From Martelella sp. HB161492 (GTDB taxonomy: Bacteria; Pseudomonadota; Alphaproteobacteria; Rhizobiales; Rhizobiaceae): a stretch of 64,000 nt of DNA. A program made the translations under genes and the position numbers. Of this stretch, positions 8,476 through 19,004 are shown piece after piece; within the stretch, counting starts at the first letter, position 1, and each line of letters opens with the position of its first letter. Below the pieces are notes generated by a model that had not been told where the DNA came from, made no database searches, and was given only the letters and a program-made list of their open reading frames with translations. Where the stretch lies: positions 62,001 to 126,000 of the forward strand of contig NZ_JAATVV010000012.1 of assembly GCF_013184775.1 (NCBI RefSeq), given 5' to 3'.

Positions 8476-8764
8476 GATAAGATCATGCTTTTCTACTATT
8501 TGAGAGTCAAGCGCAGATTTGTGAGAAATATGGTCAACGGCCCATGCCCCGAAATGTCGGCCTCACGCCTTCCGCCAGGCCTTATCACCGCAGTGACCGG
8601 TGGCATCGAGCACGGCGCGAGAGACCTGATCGAGCTCCCCCGGCGTTCCCTGTCTGGCAAATTCAGGAGAATAGCGTTCATCGGCCGTCAGATAGTGAAG
8701 AACAGCAGCGGCGCCCGCGCAATTTCGCTTTGAACACGCTGCATCCACTGCTATATGCGCGGGC
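8476..8764. other. intergenic region between divergent XRE-cupin regulator and lepA
   Basis: These 289 bases must carry the promoters of both divergent genes. I see no convincing RNA gene or palindrome. Reading frames on the minus strand exist here but run into lepA and lack a ribosome site or recognisable product. Confidence 0.5.
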
Positions 8765-10591
8765 ATGAGCACAAATGACGATCGCATCCCGCTGGACCAT
8801 ATCCGCAACTTTTCCATCGTGGCCCATATCGACCACGGGAAATCGACGCTTGCCGACCGCCTGATTCAGACATGCGGCGGGCTGGCAGAGCGTGAAATGT
8901 CCGCCCAGGTGCTCGATAACATGGATATCGAGCGCGAGCGCGGCATCACCATCAAGGCCCAGACCGTGCGCCTGCACTACAAGGCAGACAATGGTGAAAC
9001 CTATGTGCTGAACCTGATCGACACGCCCGGCCATGTCGACTTCGCCTATGAGGTATCGCGCTCGCTTTCGGCCTGCGAAGGCTCGCTTCTGGTGGTCGAT
9101 GCCAGCCAGGGCGTCGAAGCCCAGACACTCGCCAATGTCTATCAGGCCATCGACAACGATCACGAACTGGTCACCGTCCTCAACAAGATCGACCTGCCCG
9201 CCGCCGAACCCGAGCGCGTCAAGGAACAGATCGAGGATGTGATCGGCATTGATGCTTCCAACGCCGTGATGATCTCGGCCAAGACCGGGCTCGGCATTCA
9301 CGACGTGCTGGAAGCCATCGTTCACCGCCTGCCGGCGCCGAAGACGGAAAAGGGCGAGAATGCCCCGCTGAAGGCGCTGCTGGTCGACAGCTGGTATGAC
9401 ACCTATCTCGGCGTCATGGTTCTGGTGCGCGTCATCGATGGCGTGCTGAAAAAGGGCCAGGTGATCCGCATGATGGGTACGGATGCCAAATATCCGGTTG
9501 AGCGCGTCGGCGTTCTGACGCCGAAAATGCTGGTCGTTGACGAACTCGGCCCCGGCGAGATCGGCGTGATCACCGCCTCGATCAAGGAAGTGGCCGATAC
9601 CCGCGTCGGCGACACAATCACCGAAGACAAGCGCCCGACGGAGAAGATGCTGCCGGGCTTCAAGCCGGCCCAGCCTGTGGTGTTCTGCGGCCTGTTTCCG
9701 GTCGATGCGAACGATTTCGAGGATCTGCGCGCCGCCGTCGGCAAGCTGCGCCTCAATGATGCATCCTTCTCCTTTGAAATGGAAAGCTCCGCCGCCCTTG
9801 GCTTCGGCTTCCGCTGCGGCTTCCTCGGGCTCCTGCATCTGGAAATCATTCAGGAACGTCTGGAACGCGAATTCGATCTCGACCTGATCGCCACCGCACC
9901 ATCGGTTGTCTATGAAATGTCCATGACCGACGGCTCGGAAATCGAGCTGCACAATCCGGCGGACATGCCGGAAGTGGTCAAAATCCGCGAGATCCGCGAG
10001 CCCTGGATCAAGGCCTCGATCCTGACGCCCGACGACTATCTGGGCAGTATCCTGAAGCTCTGCCAGGATCGCCGCGGTATCCAGACCGATCTCACCTATG
10101 TCGGCAACCGGGCGATGCTTTCCTATGATCTGCCGCTCAACGAGGTCGTGTTCGATTTCTATGACCGGCTGAAGTCGATCTCCAAGGGCTATGCCTCTTT
10201 CGACTATCATCTCGCCGACTACCGCGCCGGCAATCTCGTCAAGATGTCGATCCTCGTCAATGGCGAGCCAGTCGATGCACTGTCGATGCTCGTGCACCGC
10301 ACGGCGGCAGAAAAGCGCGGCCGCGACATGTGCGAGAAGCTGAAGGAACTGATCCCGAAGCACATGTTCAAGATCCCGATCCAGGCCGCGATCGGCGGCA
10401 CGGTGATTGCGCGCGAAACCATCTCGGCGCTCAGGAAGGACGTGACGGCGAAATGCTATGGCGGCGACGCGACCCGCAAGCGCAAGCTCCTGGAAAAGCA
10501 GAAGGCCGGCAAGAAGCGCATGCGCCAGTTCGGCAAGGTGGAGATTCCGCAGGAAGCCTTTATCGCCGCGCTGAAGATGAGCGACGAATAG
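8765..10591 (+). CDS. lepA: elongation factor 4 (LepA)
   Basis: This is a ribosome-associated translational GTPase that acts on stalled or mis-translocated ribosomes. It has G1 [14 protein letters not shown] (about residue 20), the EF4 switch region with [14 protein letters not shown]3 DTPGHVDF, G4 NKIDLP, then domains II and III and the LepA-specific C-terminal domain with [15 protein letters not shown] and [13 protein letters not shown] at the end. The length of 608 residues is typical. A hairpin terminator follows. Confidence 0.97.
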   Translation: MSTNDDRIPLDHIRNFSIVAHIDHGKSTLADRLIQTCGGLAEREMSAQVLDNMDIERERGITIKAQTVRLHYKADNGETYVLNLIDTPGHVDFAYEVSRSLSACEGSLLVVDASQGVEAQTLANVYQAIDNDHELVTVLNKIDLPAAEPERVKEQIEDVIGIDASNAVMISAKTGLGIHDVLEAIVHRLPAPKTEKGENAPLKALLVDSWYDTYLGVMVLVRVIDGVLKKGQVIRMMGTDAKYPVERVGVLTPKMLVVDELGPGEIGVITASIKEVADTRVGDTITEDKRPTEKMLPGFKPAQPVVFCGLFPVDANDFEDLRAAVGKLRLNDASFSFEMESSAALGFGFRCGFLGLLHLEIIQERLEREFDLDLIATAPSVVYEMSMTDGSEIELHNPADMPEVVKIREIREPWIKASILTPDDYLGSILKLCQDRRGIQTDLTYVGNRAMLSYDLPLNEVVFDFYDRLKSISKGYASFDYHLADYRAGNLVKMSILVNGEPVDALSMLVHRTAAEKRGRDMCEKLKELIPKHMFKIPIQAAIGGTVIARETISALRKDVTAKCYGGDATRKRKLLEKQKAGKKRMRQFGKVEIPQEAFIAALKMSDE

Positions 10592-10621
10592 AGATCACAG
10601 GTATTGCGCAATGCATGAAGG

Positions 10622-10650
10622 CGGGATGGAAGGCATGGCTTTCCATCCCG
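10622..10650 (+). terminator. terminator of lepA
   Basis: Perfect 10-base arms CGGGATGGAA (10622-10631) and TTCCATCCCG (10641-10650) enclose a 9-base loop and are followed by TTTCCGTTTT. This is a standard intrinsic terminator 30 bases after the lepA stop. Confidence 0.85.
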
Positions 10651-10743
10651 TTTCCGTTTTCGCCCGGCCCTTTCCCTGCGATCAGGGGTGGATAAACCGC
10701 GATCCCGCCGCCATTCGGCCACGCCCCGTGCCATAATGGCGGC

Positions 10744-12603
10744 ATGAGAAACGAAAGCCTCCCCATGCCGAACCAGACCGCCGCCCTGTTCCAAAGCGCT
10801 GCCGAACCGCTGGATATTCTGCGCAACGTCTATGGCTATCCCGCTTTTCGTGGCCGTCAGGCGGAGGTGATCAACCGGCTGGTGGCCGGTGGCGATGCGG
10901 TGGTGCTGTTTCCGACGGGCGCCGGAAAATCGCTCTGCTATCAGATCCCCGCCCTTTGCCGGCCCGGCCTCGGCATTGTCATCTCGCCGCTGATTGCGCT
11001 GATGCGCGATCAGGTGGAAGCGCTCAAGGGACTTGGCATCAGGGCCGCCGCGCTCAACTCGACCCTCAGCCAGGACGAATTTGCCGATATCCGCAGCGCC
11101 ATCGCCAGCGAGGCGCTCGATCTTCTCTATGTTACGCCGGAACGGGTTCTCACCCCCGGCTTTCAGAGCCTGATCGGTGGCAGGCCGCTTTCCGTCATCG
11201 CCATTGACGAGGCGCACTGCGTCTCGCAGTGGGGCCATGACTTCCGTCCCGAATATGCCCGCCTCAGCGAACTGACGGATAGCTTTCCCGGCGTTCCGCG
11301 GATCGCGCTGACGGCGACCGCCGATCCGCACACACGCGACGACATCATTGCCCGGCTGGGACTGCAGGGGGCCGATGTCTTCACCACCTCCTTCGACCGG
11401 CCGAACATCTCCTATGAGATTGTCGAGCGGAACCAGCCACGCGATCAGCTCCTGCGTTTTCTCGGCCGTCACAAGGGCGAAAGCGGCATTGTCTATTGCC
11501 TGTCGCGCGCCAAGGTGGAGGAAACCGCCGAATGGCTGAACGCGAAGGGCATCCGTGCCCTTGCCTATCATGCCGGCATGGACAGGGATCTGCGCGACCG
11601 GCATCAGGATGCATTCATCCGTGAAGATGAGCTTTGCCTTGTCGCCACCGTCGCCTTTGGCATGGGCATCGACAAACCCAATGTCCGCTATGTCGCCCAT
11701 CTGGATCTGCCGGGTTCGGTCGAGGCCTATTATCAGGAAACCGGACGTGCCGGCCGCGACGGCCTGCCGTCAGAAGTCTGGATGGCCTATGGCATGGCCG
11801 ATGTGATCCAGCGCGGCCGGATGATCGATCAGGGCAACGCGCCCGATCCGGTGAAACGGGTGGAGCGCGCCAAGCTGGAGGCTCTGCTGTCCATCTGCGA
11901 GACCGCTGGCTGCCGGCGCCAGGCACTGCTGGCCCATTTCGGCGAAAAGGCACCCGAACGCTGCGACAATTGCGATACCTGCCTGACCCCGGTTGAAACC
12001 TGGGACGGGACGGAAGCTGCGATCAAGGCACTTGCCGCAATCTACCGCACGGGCGAACGCTTCGGCGCCGGCCATCTGGTGGATGTGCTGCGCGGTGTGG
12101 AAAACGACAAGACCCGCCGCTTCGGCCATACGGACATGCCGGTTTTCGGCGTTGGCAGCGACCTTTCCGCCACCGTCTGGCGCTCGGTCTATCGCCAGCT
12201 TCTGGCCGCCGGCTTCATCCATGTCGACCATGAAGCCCATGGCGCGTTGAAACTTGACGCAGAGGCTTCGCGCCCGGTCTTCCGGCATGAGCGGCAGGTC
12301 CTGTTGCGCAGGGACCGCAGCGAAAAAGCGCGCAACACCGCCAACCACCGCCCGTCCGGTGCCAAAGATACGCTGGATCAGAAGGATGGCGAACTGTTTG
12401 AAAAACTGCGCGCCACCCGCATGGCGCTGGCGAAGGAAAATGCCGTTCCGCCCTATGTCATCTTTCCTGACACAACACTGGTTGCCATGGCTCGCGAACG
12501 CCCATCGGACGAAGACGAGATGCTGGAAATATCCGGCGTCGGACCGTCAAAGCTGGAGCGCTACGGCGAAGCTTTCCTCGCCGTCATTCTCGAAAATGGC
12601 TGA
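10744..12603 (+). CDS. recQ: ATP-dependent DNA helicase RecQ
   Basis: This is a 3'-5' superfamily II helicase for recombination and replication-fork repair. The sequence shows motif 0 [14 protein letters not shown], motif [13 protein letters not shown], motif II DEAHC with the RecQ aromatic-rich loop [11 protein letters not shown], motif III LTATAD, motif [17 protein letters not shown], and motif [14 protein letters not shown]. The zinc-binding domain has four Cys ([16 protein letters not shown]). An RQC winged helix and a single C-terminal HRDC domain ([17 protein letters not shown]) follow. A second in-frame ATG at 10768 is possible. The length of 619 residues is close to E. coli RecQ. Confidence 0.96.
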   Translation: MRNESLPMPNQTAALFQSAAEPLDILRNVYGYPAFRGRQAEVINRLVAGGDAVVLFPTGAGKSLCYQIPALCRPGLGIVISPLIALMRDQVEALKGLGIRAAALNSTLSQDEFADIRSAIASEALDLLYVTPERVLTPGFQSLIGGRPLSVIAIDEAHCVSQWGHDFRPEYARLSELTDSFPGVPRIALTATADPHTRDDIIARLGLQGADVFTTSFDRPNISYEIVERNQPRDQLLRFLGRHKGESGIVYCLSRAKVEETAEWLNAKGIRALAYHAGMDRDLRDRHQDAFIREDELCLVATVAFGMGIDKPNVRYVAHLDLPGSVEAYYQETGRAGRDGLPSEVWMAYGMADVIQRGRMIDQGNAPDPVKRVERAKLEALLSICETAGCRRQALLAHFGEKAPERCDNCDTCLTPVETWDGTEAAIKALAAIYRTGERFGAGHLVDVLRGVENDKTRRFGHTDMPVFGVGSDLSATVWRSVYRQLLAAGFIHVDHEAHGALKLDAEASRPVFRHERQVLLRRDRSEKARNTANHRPSGAKDTLDQKDGELFEKLRATRMALAKENAVPPYVIFPDTTLVAMARERPSDEDEMLEISGVGPSKLERYGEAFLAVILENG

Positions 12604-12621
12604 CGCATTGCGCGTGTCAGC

Positions 12622-13113
12622 CTATTTCGGTTCAGCCGTCAGCGTGTTGAAGCGGTGCTCATATTCACGGCGCAGCTCGCGGCGCAGTTCTGCCTCACGG
12701 TAACGGCGCTCCTTTTCCGGCGAATTGAGATCAAGCTTCGGCACCGGGGTCGGCGTGCCGGAATGATCGACAGCAACCATGGTAAAATAGCAGGAATTGG
12801 TATGCCGGCGTTCGCCAGTCGGGATATTCTCGGCCTCGACACGGATTCCGATTTCCATCGAAGTTCGCCCGGCATAATTGACCGAAGCGCGGAAGGTCAC
12901 GAGTTCACCCACCTGGATCGGCTGGCGAAAGGTGACCTGATCGACAGACAGCGTAACCGCATAGACCTGGGAAAAGCGCGCCGCACAGGAATAAGCCACC
13001 CGGTCCAGAAGGTTCAGCAGCGCACCGCCATGCACCTTGCCGGAGAAGTTCGCCATATCAGGCGTCATCAGAACAACCATTTCAATCTGGCTCGGATCAT
13101 GGGCGCGGTCCAT
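12622..13113 (-). CDS. acyl-CoA thioesterase (hotdog fold, YciA-like)
   Basis: This predicted cytoplasmic acyl-CoA thioesterase has one hotdog domain. The motif NFSGKVHGGALLNLLDRVAY carries the family's G-x-x-HGG-x-x-L-x-x-x-D pattern, with Asp as the usual catalytic residue. The strand FRQPIQVGELVTF and the segment RRHTNSCYFTMVAVD complete the fold. The start at 13113 (MDRAHDPSQIE) is chosen for its AGGAAGG ribosome site; a longer frame opens at 13164 with TTG. It is convergent with recQ. Confidence 0.85.
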   Translation of the reverse strand: MDRAHDPSQIEMVVLMTPDMANFSGKVHGGALLNLLDRVAYSCAARFSQVYAVTLSVDQVTFRQPIQVGELVTFRASVNYAGRTSMEIGIRVEAENIPTGERRHTNSCYFTMVAVDHSGTPTPVPKLDLNSPEKERRYREAELRRELRREYEHRFNTLTAEPK

Positions 13114-13237
13114 GGGCAGTCCTTCCTCTCCGGAGGTCATCGCGGAGGACGAGTTTTCCGGCAAATCACGATTGAATCAAGTCAAGACAGCAAGCTTCAA
13201 CATCTTTGCGCGCTCGAGAGAGGCTCATAATGACGAA

Positions 13238-13258
13238 AGGCCGGCGTAACGCCGGCCT
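13238..13258 (-). terminator. terminator-like hairpin after the first autotransporter
   Basis: AGGCCGGCG and CGCCGGCCT are perfect 9-base arms around a TAA loop, 28 bases after the autotransporter stop. On the minus strand the hairpin is followed by a short TTTCGTC run, so termination may be partial. Confidence 0.6.
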
Positions 13259-13285
13259 CTCCCCCTCATCATCAGGCTCGTCCTG

Positions 13286-16200
13286 CTACCAGCGCAGCTT
13301 CAGCCCGATATTGGCGCCCAGTCCGTAACTGTTGCCGAAATCTGCAAGGGCCGACGAGGCTCTGACTTCGGCATAAAGCGCATAGTCGACATTTTCTGTC
13401 TTCCAATTGTATGACGTGCCGAGACCGACTTCACCGGTCCAGCGGTTTGGCTTGCTTACACTCGGCATGTCGACCAGGACGGCCTCGCTGTCGCCAAGAA
13501 ACTCGTAATAGAGATTGGCGATGCCGTAGACGTTGGTGCTGCGGGCAAAGCCGCCATCATCCTTCCAGACATTGGACTTCTCAAGTGAGACCCCCATGCG
13601 CGCGAGCAGGCTTTCGGCATTCTTGAAATCGACACTGTCGTTATAGGCCCCGGTAAAATCATCCGCATTGACATTGGTGTAGGAGAGCTGCCCCTGCGGC
13701 GTCAGCGCAAAGCCACTGTCGAGATCGAACTGCTGCCCTGCTTCGAGCGAAAACGCAATGGCCGTTGCATCCGTTCCATTCACGTGGCGCGACAGATCAT
13801 CTGTCTTGAGATTGCTCGTGTAGAAGGTCGTTTCCGTCTGCGCATCGGCATAGAAACCGTTGGTTCCGTACCACGTCAGATTTCCGCCGACGCCGTAACC
13901 GGATGGCAGCATGTCGCCGGCGCCGTATTTCGAGCCGATCCGGCCAGTGGCCAGACGGTATTGCCCGGTCACACCGGCACGCAATACGCCTTCGGCCCCA
14001 TCGTAGAACAGACCATCGACACCAAGCTGGGTTTCAAACTGCGAAAGATCGTAATCATAGCCCGTCACACTGGAGGCTGGATTGACATGGCTGCGCCCGC
14101 CGACCATGCGCAGCCAGATGCCATCAGAGGCCGGGAGCGTTCCCGGGTCGACGGCACCGGCCATCTCATAACCCTGTCGCTGGCCGGTTCGCTGACGCAG
14201 GGTCGGCAGCCGCGACATTTCCATAAGAATGGGCATATAGGCCTCATAGACCGGCAGGAAGGGCTGAAGCGCAGGCTGCCCGCCACCGCCGCCGTTACCG
14301 CCGCCACCGTTACCGCCGTTATCGCCACCGCCGCCGCTATCACCGCCGCCGCCGTCGCCGTCGCCACCGTCGCCCTGCTCGGAAACGAGATAAAGCCCCG
14401 GATCAAAGCCTTTACCCGCATCATTCGAAAGCACATAGGAATATTTGCCGGACGCAATCTCGCCCTTGTATCCGAGTGAGAAATGGCTGCTATCGACGTT
14501 TGAGTTGTCGGCATGATTGACGAGCAGAACCGGAGCCGGCTTTGCCGCAGCGCCGAGATCGGCGACTTCAATGGTCGTATCGCCGTCTATGCTGCCGCCA
14601 ATGGTGGTGAGGTCGCTCTTGCTTGCGCCGAAATCAACATCCACCGCAAGCCTGCCGCCCTTTGCCGAATAATTGCCACCGACTGCAAGCCGTCCGTCGG
14701 CAGAGCCATCCTGCATCGACAGGATACCATTGTTTGAAACATCGCCGGAAACCCGGGTCCGACCGGAGCCGACAGAAATGAAGGCGCTTCCGGCATCGGC
14801 AATGTTGACGTTGCCGACAAGATCGAAATCACCGGCCTTGCCGACCTGAACGATAGAATTGTTTTTCAGCGTGAAGTCGCCAAAGCCATTCGGGTTGCCG
14901 CCGGCATAGCCGTCGAGAACTAGCCCGTTGTCCGTGAAGGTCAGATCGGCATTATCGGCGGTAAACTTTTCCCAGTTGATGATATGGGCGCCAACAAGAC
15001 CGTCATTCACCGTCGATGTGAAGGTGATTGCATCGACATCGCTGTTGCTCCTGCCACTGGCCGCATTGCCGCCTGCGTCCTCATCTTCGCCGCCATCAAA
15101 AATCACGTCTGAGAAGCCGTCGACATTGCCGACATAGACATAAGCGGTGTCATTGCCACCCTGACCATAATAATTGCCATGCAGCTGGCCACTGTACCAA
15201 TAGAAAGTGTCGTCGCCCTGATCGTGCGAACCGGTGTCGTTCGGATCATAGTCCGCATAGATATTGCCGGTGACGATGCCATCGCGGAGGAAGAACTGCG
15301 AATTCCCCGCCCCGAGCATGCTATCACCTTTGATGGTGCCCGATGTCGACACTGTTATGAGGCTATCCGCACGCTCCGCACCATTCCAGATCGCGAAATG
15401 GTGCGTGGAGGTAGACCCGTCGATCGTGCCGTTTGGTCCGACTGCGACTGTTGCGTTGAGCGCCGTCGACCCCACCGGTGTCTGCCGGAACCCGACCGCC
15501 GCCTGTGCCTCACCGGTTGCGATCACCTCACCACTGTTAACAAAGATTGACGTGGACGACGTCATATTGGGCCGATCATTCGTATCGCCATATCCCGTCA
15601 ACGCGAACGAGCCCGCACCGGACACAGTCACCTTTGGCGTGCCTTGTCCGCCATAATCGCCGACGGTGATGGCATCAATTCCGGCGCTATCGTTCGATAC
15701 AAAGCTGATCCCGTCGGCCCCCGCCCCTTGGGTGGAAATAGAACCATCCAGAAAATCTATCTCCACCATGCCGCCATTGCCTCGCCCGTCATGGGTGACA
15801 TGAATGCCGTCGGCACCATCCCCGCTCGTGGCGATCGACCCGCCATCCATCGTGACATAGGCAATGCCGTGATCATCGGTATTGACGTCGACACCATGGC
15901 TTTGCGCACCAGAAGTGCGGATATCGGCGACACCGCCCTGATCATTCCGGCCAATCGAGAGATTGACGTCGCCCCCCGTGTTGGAAAGCGCTATGGCGCT
16001 GGACTGATCGCCTTGCGTCTCAATCATCACCCCGGCAAGTTGAGCGTCGATGGGATTGTAGCTGCCGGCATCCGCCTTGATACCAGCCGAGTGCTCACCC
16101 TCGGTCTTGATATTGAGCTGAGGAGCCTTGATCTTGATGCCGGATGCGCCTTTGTGAAGGGCGTAGACGGCAGCGGCGTCATCACCTTCCGTCTCGATAA

Positions 16201-17884
16201 CACCGTCATTTTGCGCATCGCCCTGCAGATCGATCTCAATGCTGCCCAGACCGCTGGCCTCGGCGTAAATTCCATTTGAACCGTTCCCGGTGGTCTTGAT
16301 CGAACCACCGGACATGGATACCAGCGCGAGCCCGAGATTGCCGCTGGACGTGGCGGAAATACCATTCGCGCCGTCACCATAGGTCTCGACACTTCCCCCG
16401 CGCATCAGGACTTTGGCAACGCCTCCCCCGTTGGTGAGCGCAAACAGGCCATCCGAATTCTTGCCGGAGGTTCTGATGGAGCCGTCCGGCCCATCCATAG
16501 CAATCGCCGCATCGCCGCTGCCAAGATTATAGGCCGAAGCGCCATAGGCACCACCGCCATTGGCGGACTGGCTGTCTCCATAGGTCACGACACTGCCGCC
16601 CGTTATATGGATAAAGGCATCGCCATCATCTTTACTGTCCTCGATCGCAGACCTGATACCTGTTGAATTTTCGCCAAGTGTGGTAACAGTTCCGCTCACC
16701 AGGCCAATCCACGCATTCGACTGACCGGTTGCCCGAGCGTAGAGACCGGCACTTGAATCACCTTTGGTTGACACGGAAGCGGCGGAACCCGTTGCGTCTG
16801 CGGAAGCATCCCCCATGACGATGACCGCATCGCCCTTGCCGGAAACCACGGCAAAGGCACCATTTGAACCGTCGCCCTGCGTTTCGATGCTGCCGCCGGA
16901 AAAATCGATTCTCGATGTCGCGCCGGTGCGGCTTTGCTTCGACGTCGATGACACCAGGCCGCTGCTATTGTCCCCCTTGGTGACAACAAGCCCATCAGTC
17001 ATGGAGACATAGGCCGAGCCTGTGCCCAGCGCATTTGCGATCAGTGCACTGCCCGTCGTCGGATCCGTGACAGGGGAATCGCCTTCCAGGACAACCGATC
17101 CGCCATTCAAATCAACCTCAGCGGATGAGTCACCATAGGCCTCGGCAATACCAATCGTCGCATCCGGACCAAAAGCAGTCAGCTCGCTCCCCTTGCCAAT
17201 GACGATCACAGCCCGGTCGAGACCAGTCGAAATGTCCGACGTGACGGTCTTCAAGATGGTTTGCCCGGCAATCGGGTCACTCGACCCCAGGGTTATCACC
17301 GAATCCGAAACGGTGATCGTGCGCGATCCGGCGCCCAGGTCTTCGCCCCCCACCAAAAAGGCGGTGTTATATTGCGGCCCGTTGAGAGACGTGTTCATGT
17401 TTGTCAGATTCAGCGTCATGTCCCCGCCATTACGGGGCCGAACCTCAAAGCGCACCGGCTTGTCATCCCGCCCGACATCCGAGAGCGATGACATTGCAGT
17501 CGCATTGAAGAGCTTTACGTTAGCAGAATATGACTTATTTATGCCAAATTTGTCATCTTTATTGACGGTAGAGACATAGGCTGTTGAAGACCCGGTCTTG
17601 TCGGCCAGGAAGGGCACTGTCCCCACATTGCCACGCTGATCGGAGCCAGAGCCATTGTCTCCCTTCCCATCAAAATTGCGGCAATCGACAACATCCCGAG
17701 CACGGCACTCCCCGGCGCGAGCATCATCATAGCCCCCCAGAGTGAGCGCAGCCATCGTGAGAGCAAACGCAGAAACCGAGCCTTTCAGGGCGGCCGATTT
17801 CAGCTGCCGCCAGCGCGACTGATTCGTTTTATTTGATACTCGTATATCGCGTATTATTCCGTAACCGGACATAAATCTCTCCAA
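13286..17884 (-). CDS. type V autotransporter adhesin-like protein (1532 residues)
   Basis: This is a self-secreted outer-membrane protein. The N-terminus has an extended signal region (basic, then a hydrophobic core ending DARAG). A passenger of about 1100 residues consists of imperfect repeats of the form GGSIxTxGDxSxGI that would build a right-handed beta-helix. A Gly/Asp-rich linker (about 1165-1205) precedes the C-terminal beta-barrel of about 280 residues, which begins near DGIWLRMVGG and ends with aromatic Trp as translocator domains do. Such proteins usually mediate adhesion or aggregation; no protease triad is evident. A hairpin follows the stop. A second start (MSGYG) five codons in is possible. 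Confidence 0.9.
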   Translation of the reverse strand: MERFMSGYGIIRDIRVSNKTNQSRWRQLKSAALKGSVSAFALTMAALTLGGYDDARAGECRARDVVDCRNFDGKGDNGSGSDQRGNVGTVPFLADKTGSSTAYVSTVNKDDKFGINKSYSANVKLFNATAMSSLSDVGRDDKPVRFEVRPRNGGDMTLNLTNMNTSLNGPQYNTAFLVGGEDLGAGSRTITVSDSVITLGSSDPIAGQTILKTVTSDISTGLDRAVIVIGKGSELTAFGPDATIGIAEAYGDSSAEVDLNGGSVVLEGDSPVTDPTTGSALIANALGTGSAYVSMTDGLVVTKGDNSSGLVSSTSKQSRTGATSRIDFSGGSIETQGDGSNGAFAVVSGKGDAVIVMGDASADATGSAASVSTKGDSSAGLYARATGQSNAWIGLVSGTVTTLGENSTGIRSAIEDSKDDGDAFIHITGGSVVTYGDSQSANGGGAYGASAYNLGSGDAAIAMDGPDGSIRTSGKNSDGLFALTNGGGVAKVLMRGGSVETYGDGANGISATSSGNLGLALVSMSGGSIKTTGNGSNGIYAEASGLGSIEIDLQGDAQNDGVIETEGDDAAAVYALHKGASGIKIKAPQLNIKTEGEHSAGIKADAGSYNPIDAQLAGVMIETQGDQSSAIALSNTGGDVNLSIGRNDQGGVADIRTSGAQSHGVDVNTDDHGIAYVTMDGGSIATSGDGADGIHVTHDGRGNGGMVEIDFLDGSISTQGAGADGISFVSNDSAGIDAITVGDYGGQGTPKVTVSGAGSFALTGYGDTNDRPNMTSSTSIFVNSGEVIATGEAQAAVGFRQTPVGSTALNATVAVGPNGTIDGSTSTHHFAIWNGAERADSLITVSTSGTIKGDSMLGAGNSQFFLRDGIVTGNIYADYDPNDTGSHDQGDDTFYWYSGQLHGNYYGQGGNDTAYVYVGNVDGFSDVIFDGGEDEDAGGNAASGRSNSDVDAITFTSTVNDGLVGAHIINWEKFTADNADLTFTDNGLVLDGYAGGNPNGFGDFTLKNNSIVQVGKAGDFDLVGNVNIADAGSAFISVGSGRTRVSGDVSNNGILSMQDGSADGRLAVGGNYSAKGGRLAVDVDFGASKSDLTTIGGSIDGDTTIEVADLGAAAKPAPVLLVNHADNSNVDSSHFSLGYKGEIASGKYSYVLSNDAGKGFDPGLYLVSEQGDGGDGDGGGGDSGGGGDNGGNGGGGNGGGGGQPALQPFLPVYEAYMPILMEMSRLPTLRQRTGQRQGYEMAGAVDPGTLPASDGIWLRMVGGRSHVNPASSVTGYDYDLSQFETQLGVDGLFYDGAEGVLRAGVTGQYRLATGRIGSKYGAGDMLPSGYGVGGNLTWYGTNGFYADAQTETTFYTSNLKTDDLSRHVNGTDATAIAFSLEAGQQFDLDSGFALTPQGQLSYTNVNADDFTGAYNDSVDFKNAESLLARMGVSLEKSNVWKDDGGFARSTNVYGIANLYYEFLGDSEAVLVDMPSVSKPNRWTGEVGLGTSYNWKTENVDYALYAEVRASSALADFGNSYGLGANIGLKLRW

Positions 17885-19004
17885 GTTGCGACTTTTTTTC
17901 TTGGAGACTACGGGTAAATGAAGCCTAATTTTCGTACAATTTTATTTTACTTATTTCGAAATTCAGGAAATTTTATTCGAACTTAATGGACAAAACGCGC
18001 ATTGCATCAAGACAACTTTAACGATTATAACTTTACTGGTTTAATCGCCCTCAATAGGGGTACCACATGACTTTCACACCCCTGACAATTCAGGTGCACT
18101 GCAGGTCAAAATTCAACTCAACCGAACACAACCGGGAGGAAAGGCCCACCGCCCAAAACGCAAGACATTTCAGGTAAGTCAACAGCAACGCCCCACTCAA
18201 CGCAGCCAGCGATGACGGCAAGACCCAGATGGTGTGCGAACGATTATCGTTCCAGAGCCCACCTCACTATTTCAAAAAAACTGAATTCAGTATCGCAATC
18301 TCAGCAACTAGACGATTCCTAGCGTCACCAACTACAAACAGAGATTCAATGATGCGCAACCATGATCAGGACGAAATACATCACGCCAATCCAGCCAGCA
18401 ATCGCTCTGCCAATGGCAAAATCAAGGCATCAATTCCCCCATATCTGCCACCGCCCCTCACCCGCCTCCAGCCACCTACGAATGGCCAGGTCACGGCAGG
18501 CGCTTCCAGATTGACGCGCAATTGCCGCGACAGAAGACCGACGGCACGCAGGTATAGGATGCGCCGCCGGACCGTGATGGAGAGCCGTGGCATCAGGCAC
18601 ACGATCCAGGGCCGCAATTGCGAAAACGACTGCTTACGACTTAACCCGCCGTGGCGATGAGTTTCTGGCCCTGCGACAACGTCGCCTCCTCGCCCGCGCA
18701 TATGCACACACAGCAGACATGGCCGCGTGCACCTTCACCCCGAAACCAGCCCGCCTCGTCCGACAGTCTCGCCCATACGGATCGCGCTGGCAGCATCCCA
18801 GATATTCTTATTATAATGTTATAATATTGATGCAGATATGCCAGCTTATTTTTGGGCTTCATTATGTATTGTACATGTTTTAGTTTATTTTCGATCACGA
18901 TTTCGCCCATTATTTCTGAAAATGATACCTGAGTCCGACACGAAAGGACAGTTCCAATAGGTTTTGCCGATTATATCGCGCATATAACAATTCGTAGGAT
19001 ACCG
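17885..19004. other. 1.1-kb region without a supportable gene
   Basis: The left part is AT-rich and should hold the autotransporter promoter; two TTCGAA palindromes at 17955-17960 and 17976-17981 lie 21 bases (two helical turns) apart and may be an operator. The middle (18200-18780) has open frames on both strands, but none has a recognisable domain, ribosome site or steady codon bias, so a decayed gene is possible. The right part is again AT-rich up to the LysR gene. Confidence 0.5.
18972..18986. promoter_or_regulatory. palindrome upstream of the LysR gene
   Basis: TATAT-CGCGC-ATATA is a 15-base near-perfect dyad 18 bases before the LysR start. It has the T-N11-A shape often bound by LysR proteins and could serve autoregulation. 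Confidence 0.35.

Noticed and set aside
8563-8817. Minus-strand frame overlapping the lepA start
   Set aside because: It has no ribosome site, no recognised domain and runs into the lepA coding start; the regulator/lepA gap is short enough to be pure promoter DNA.
8678-10363. A 561-codon open frame on the minus strand opposite lepA
   Set aside because: It lies wholly in antisense to a strongly conserved lepA; its composition (runs of His, Asp and Gln) is the typical reverse-frame shadow of a high-GC gene.
18381-18707. Minus-strand frame of 108 residues in the gap before the LysR gene
   Set aside because: Arg/Gly-rich product without a recognisable domain or ribosome site; described as part of the empty region rather than as a gene.
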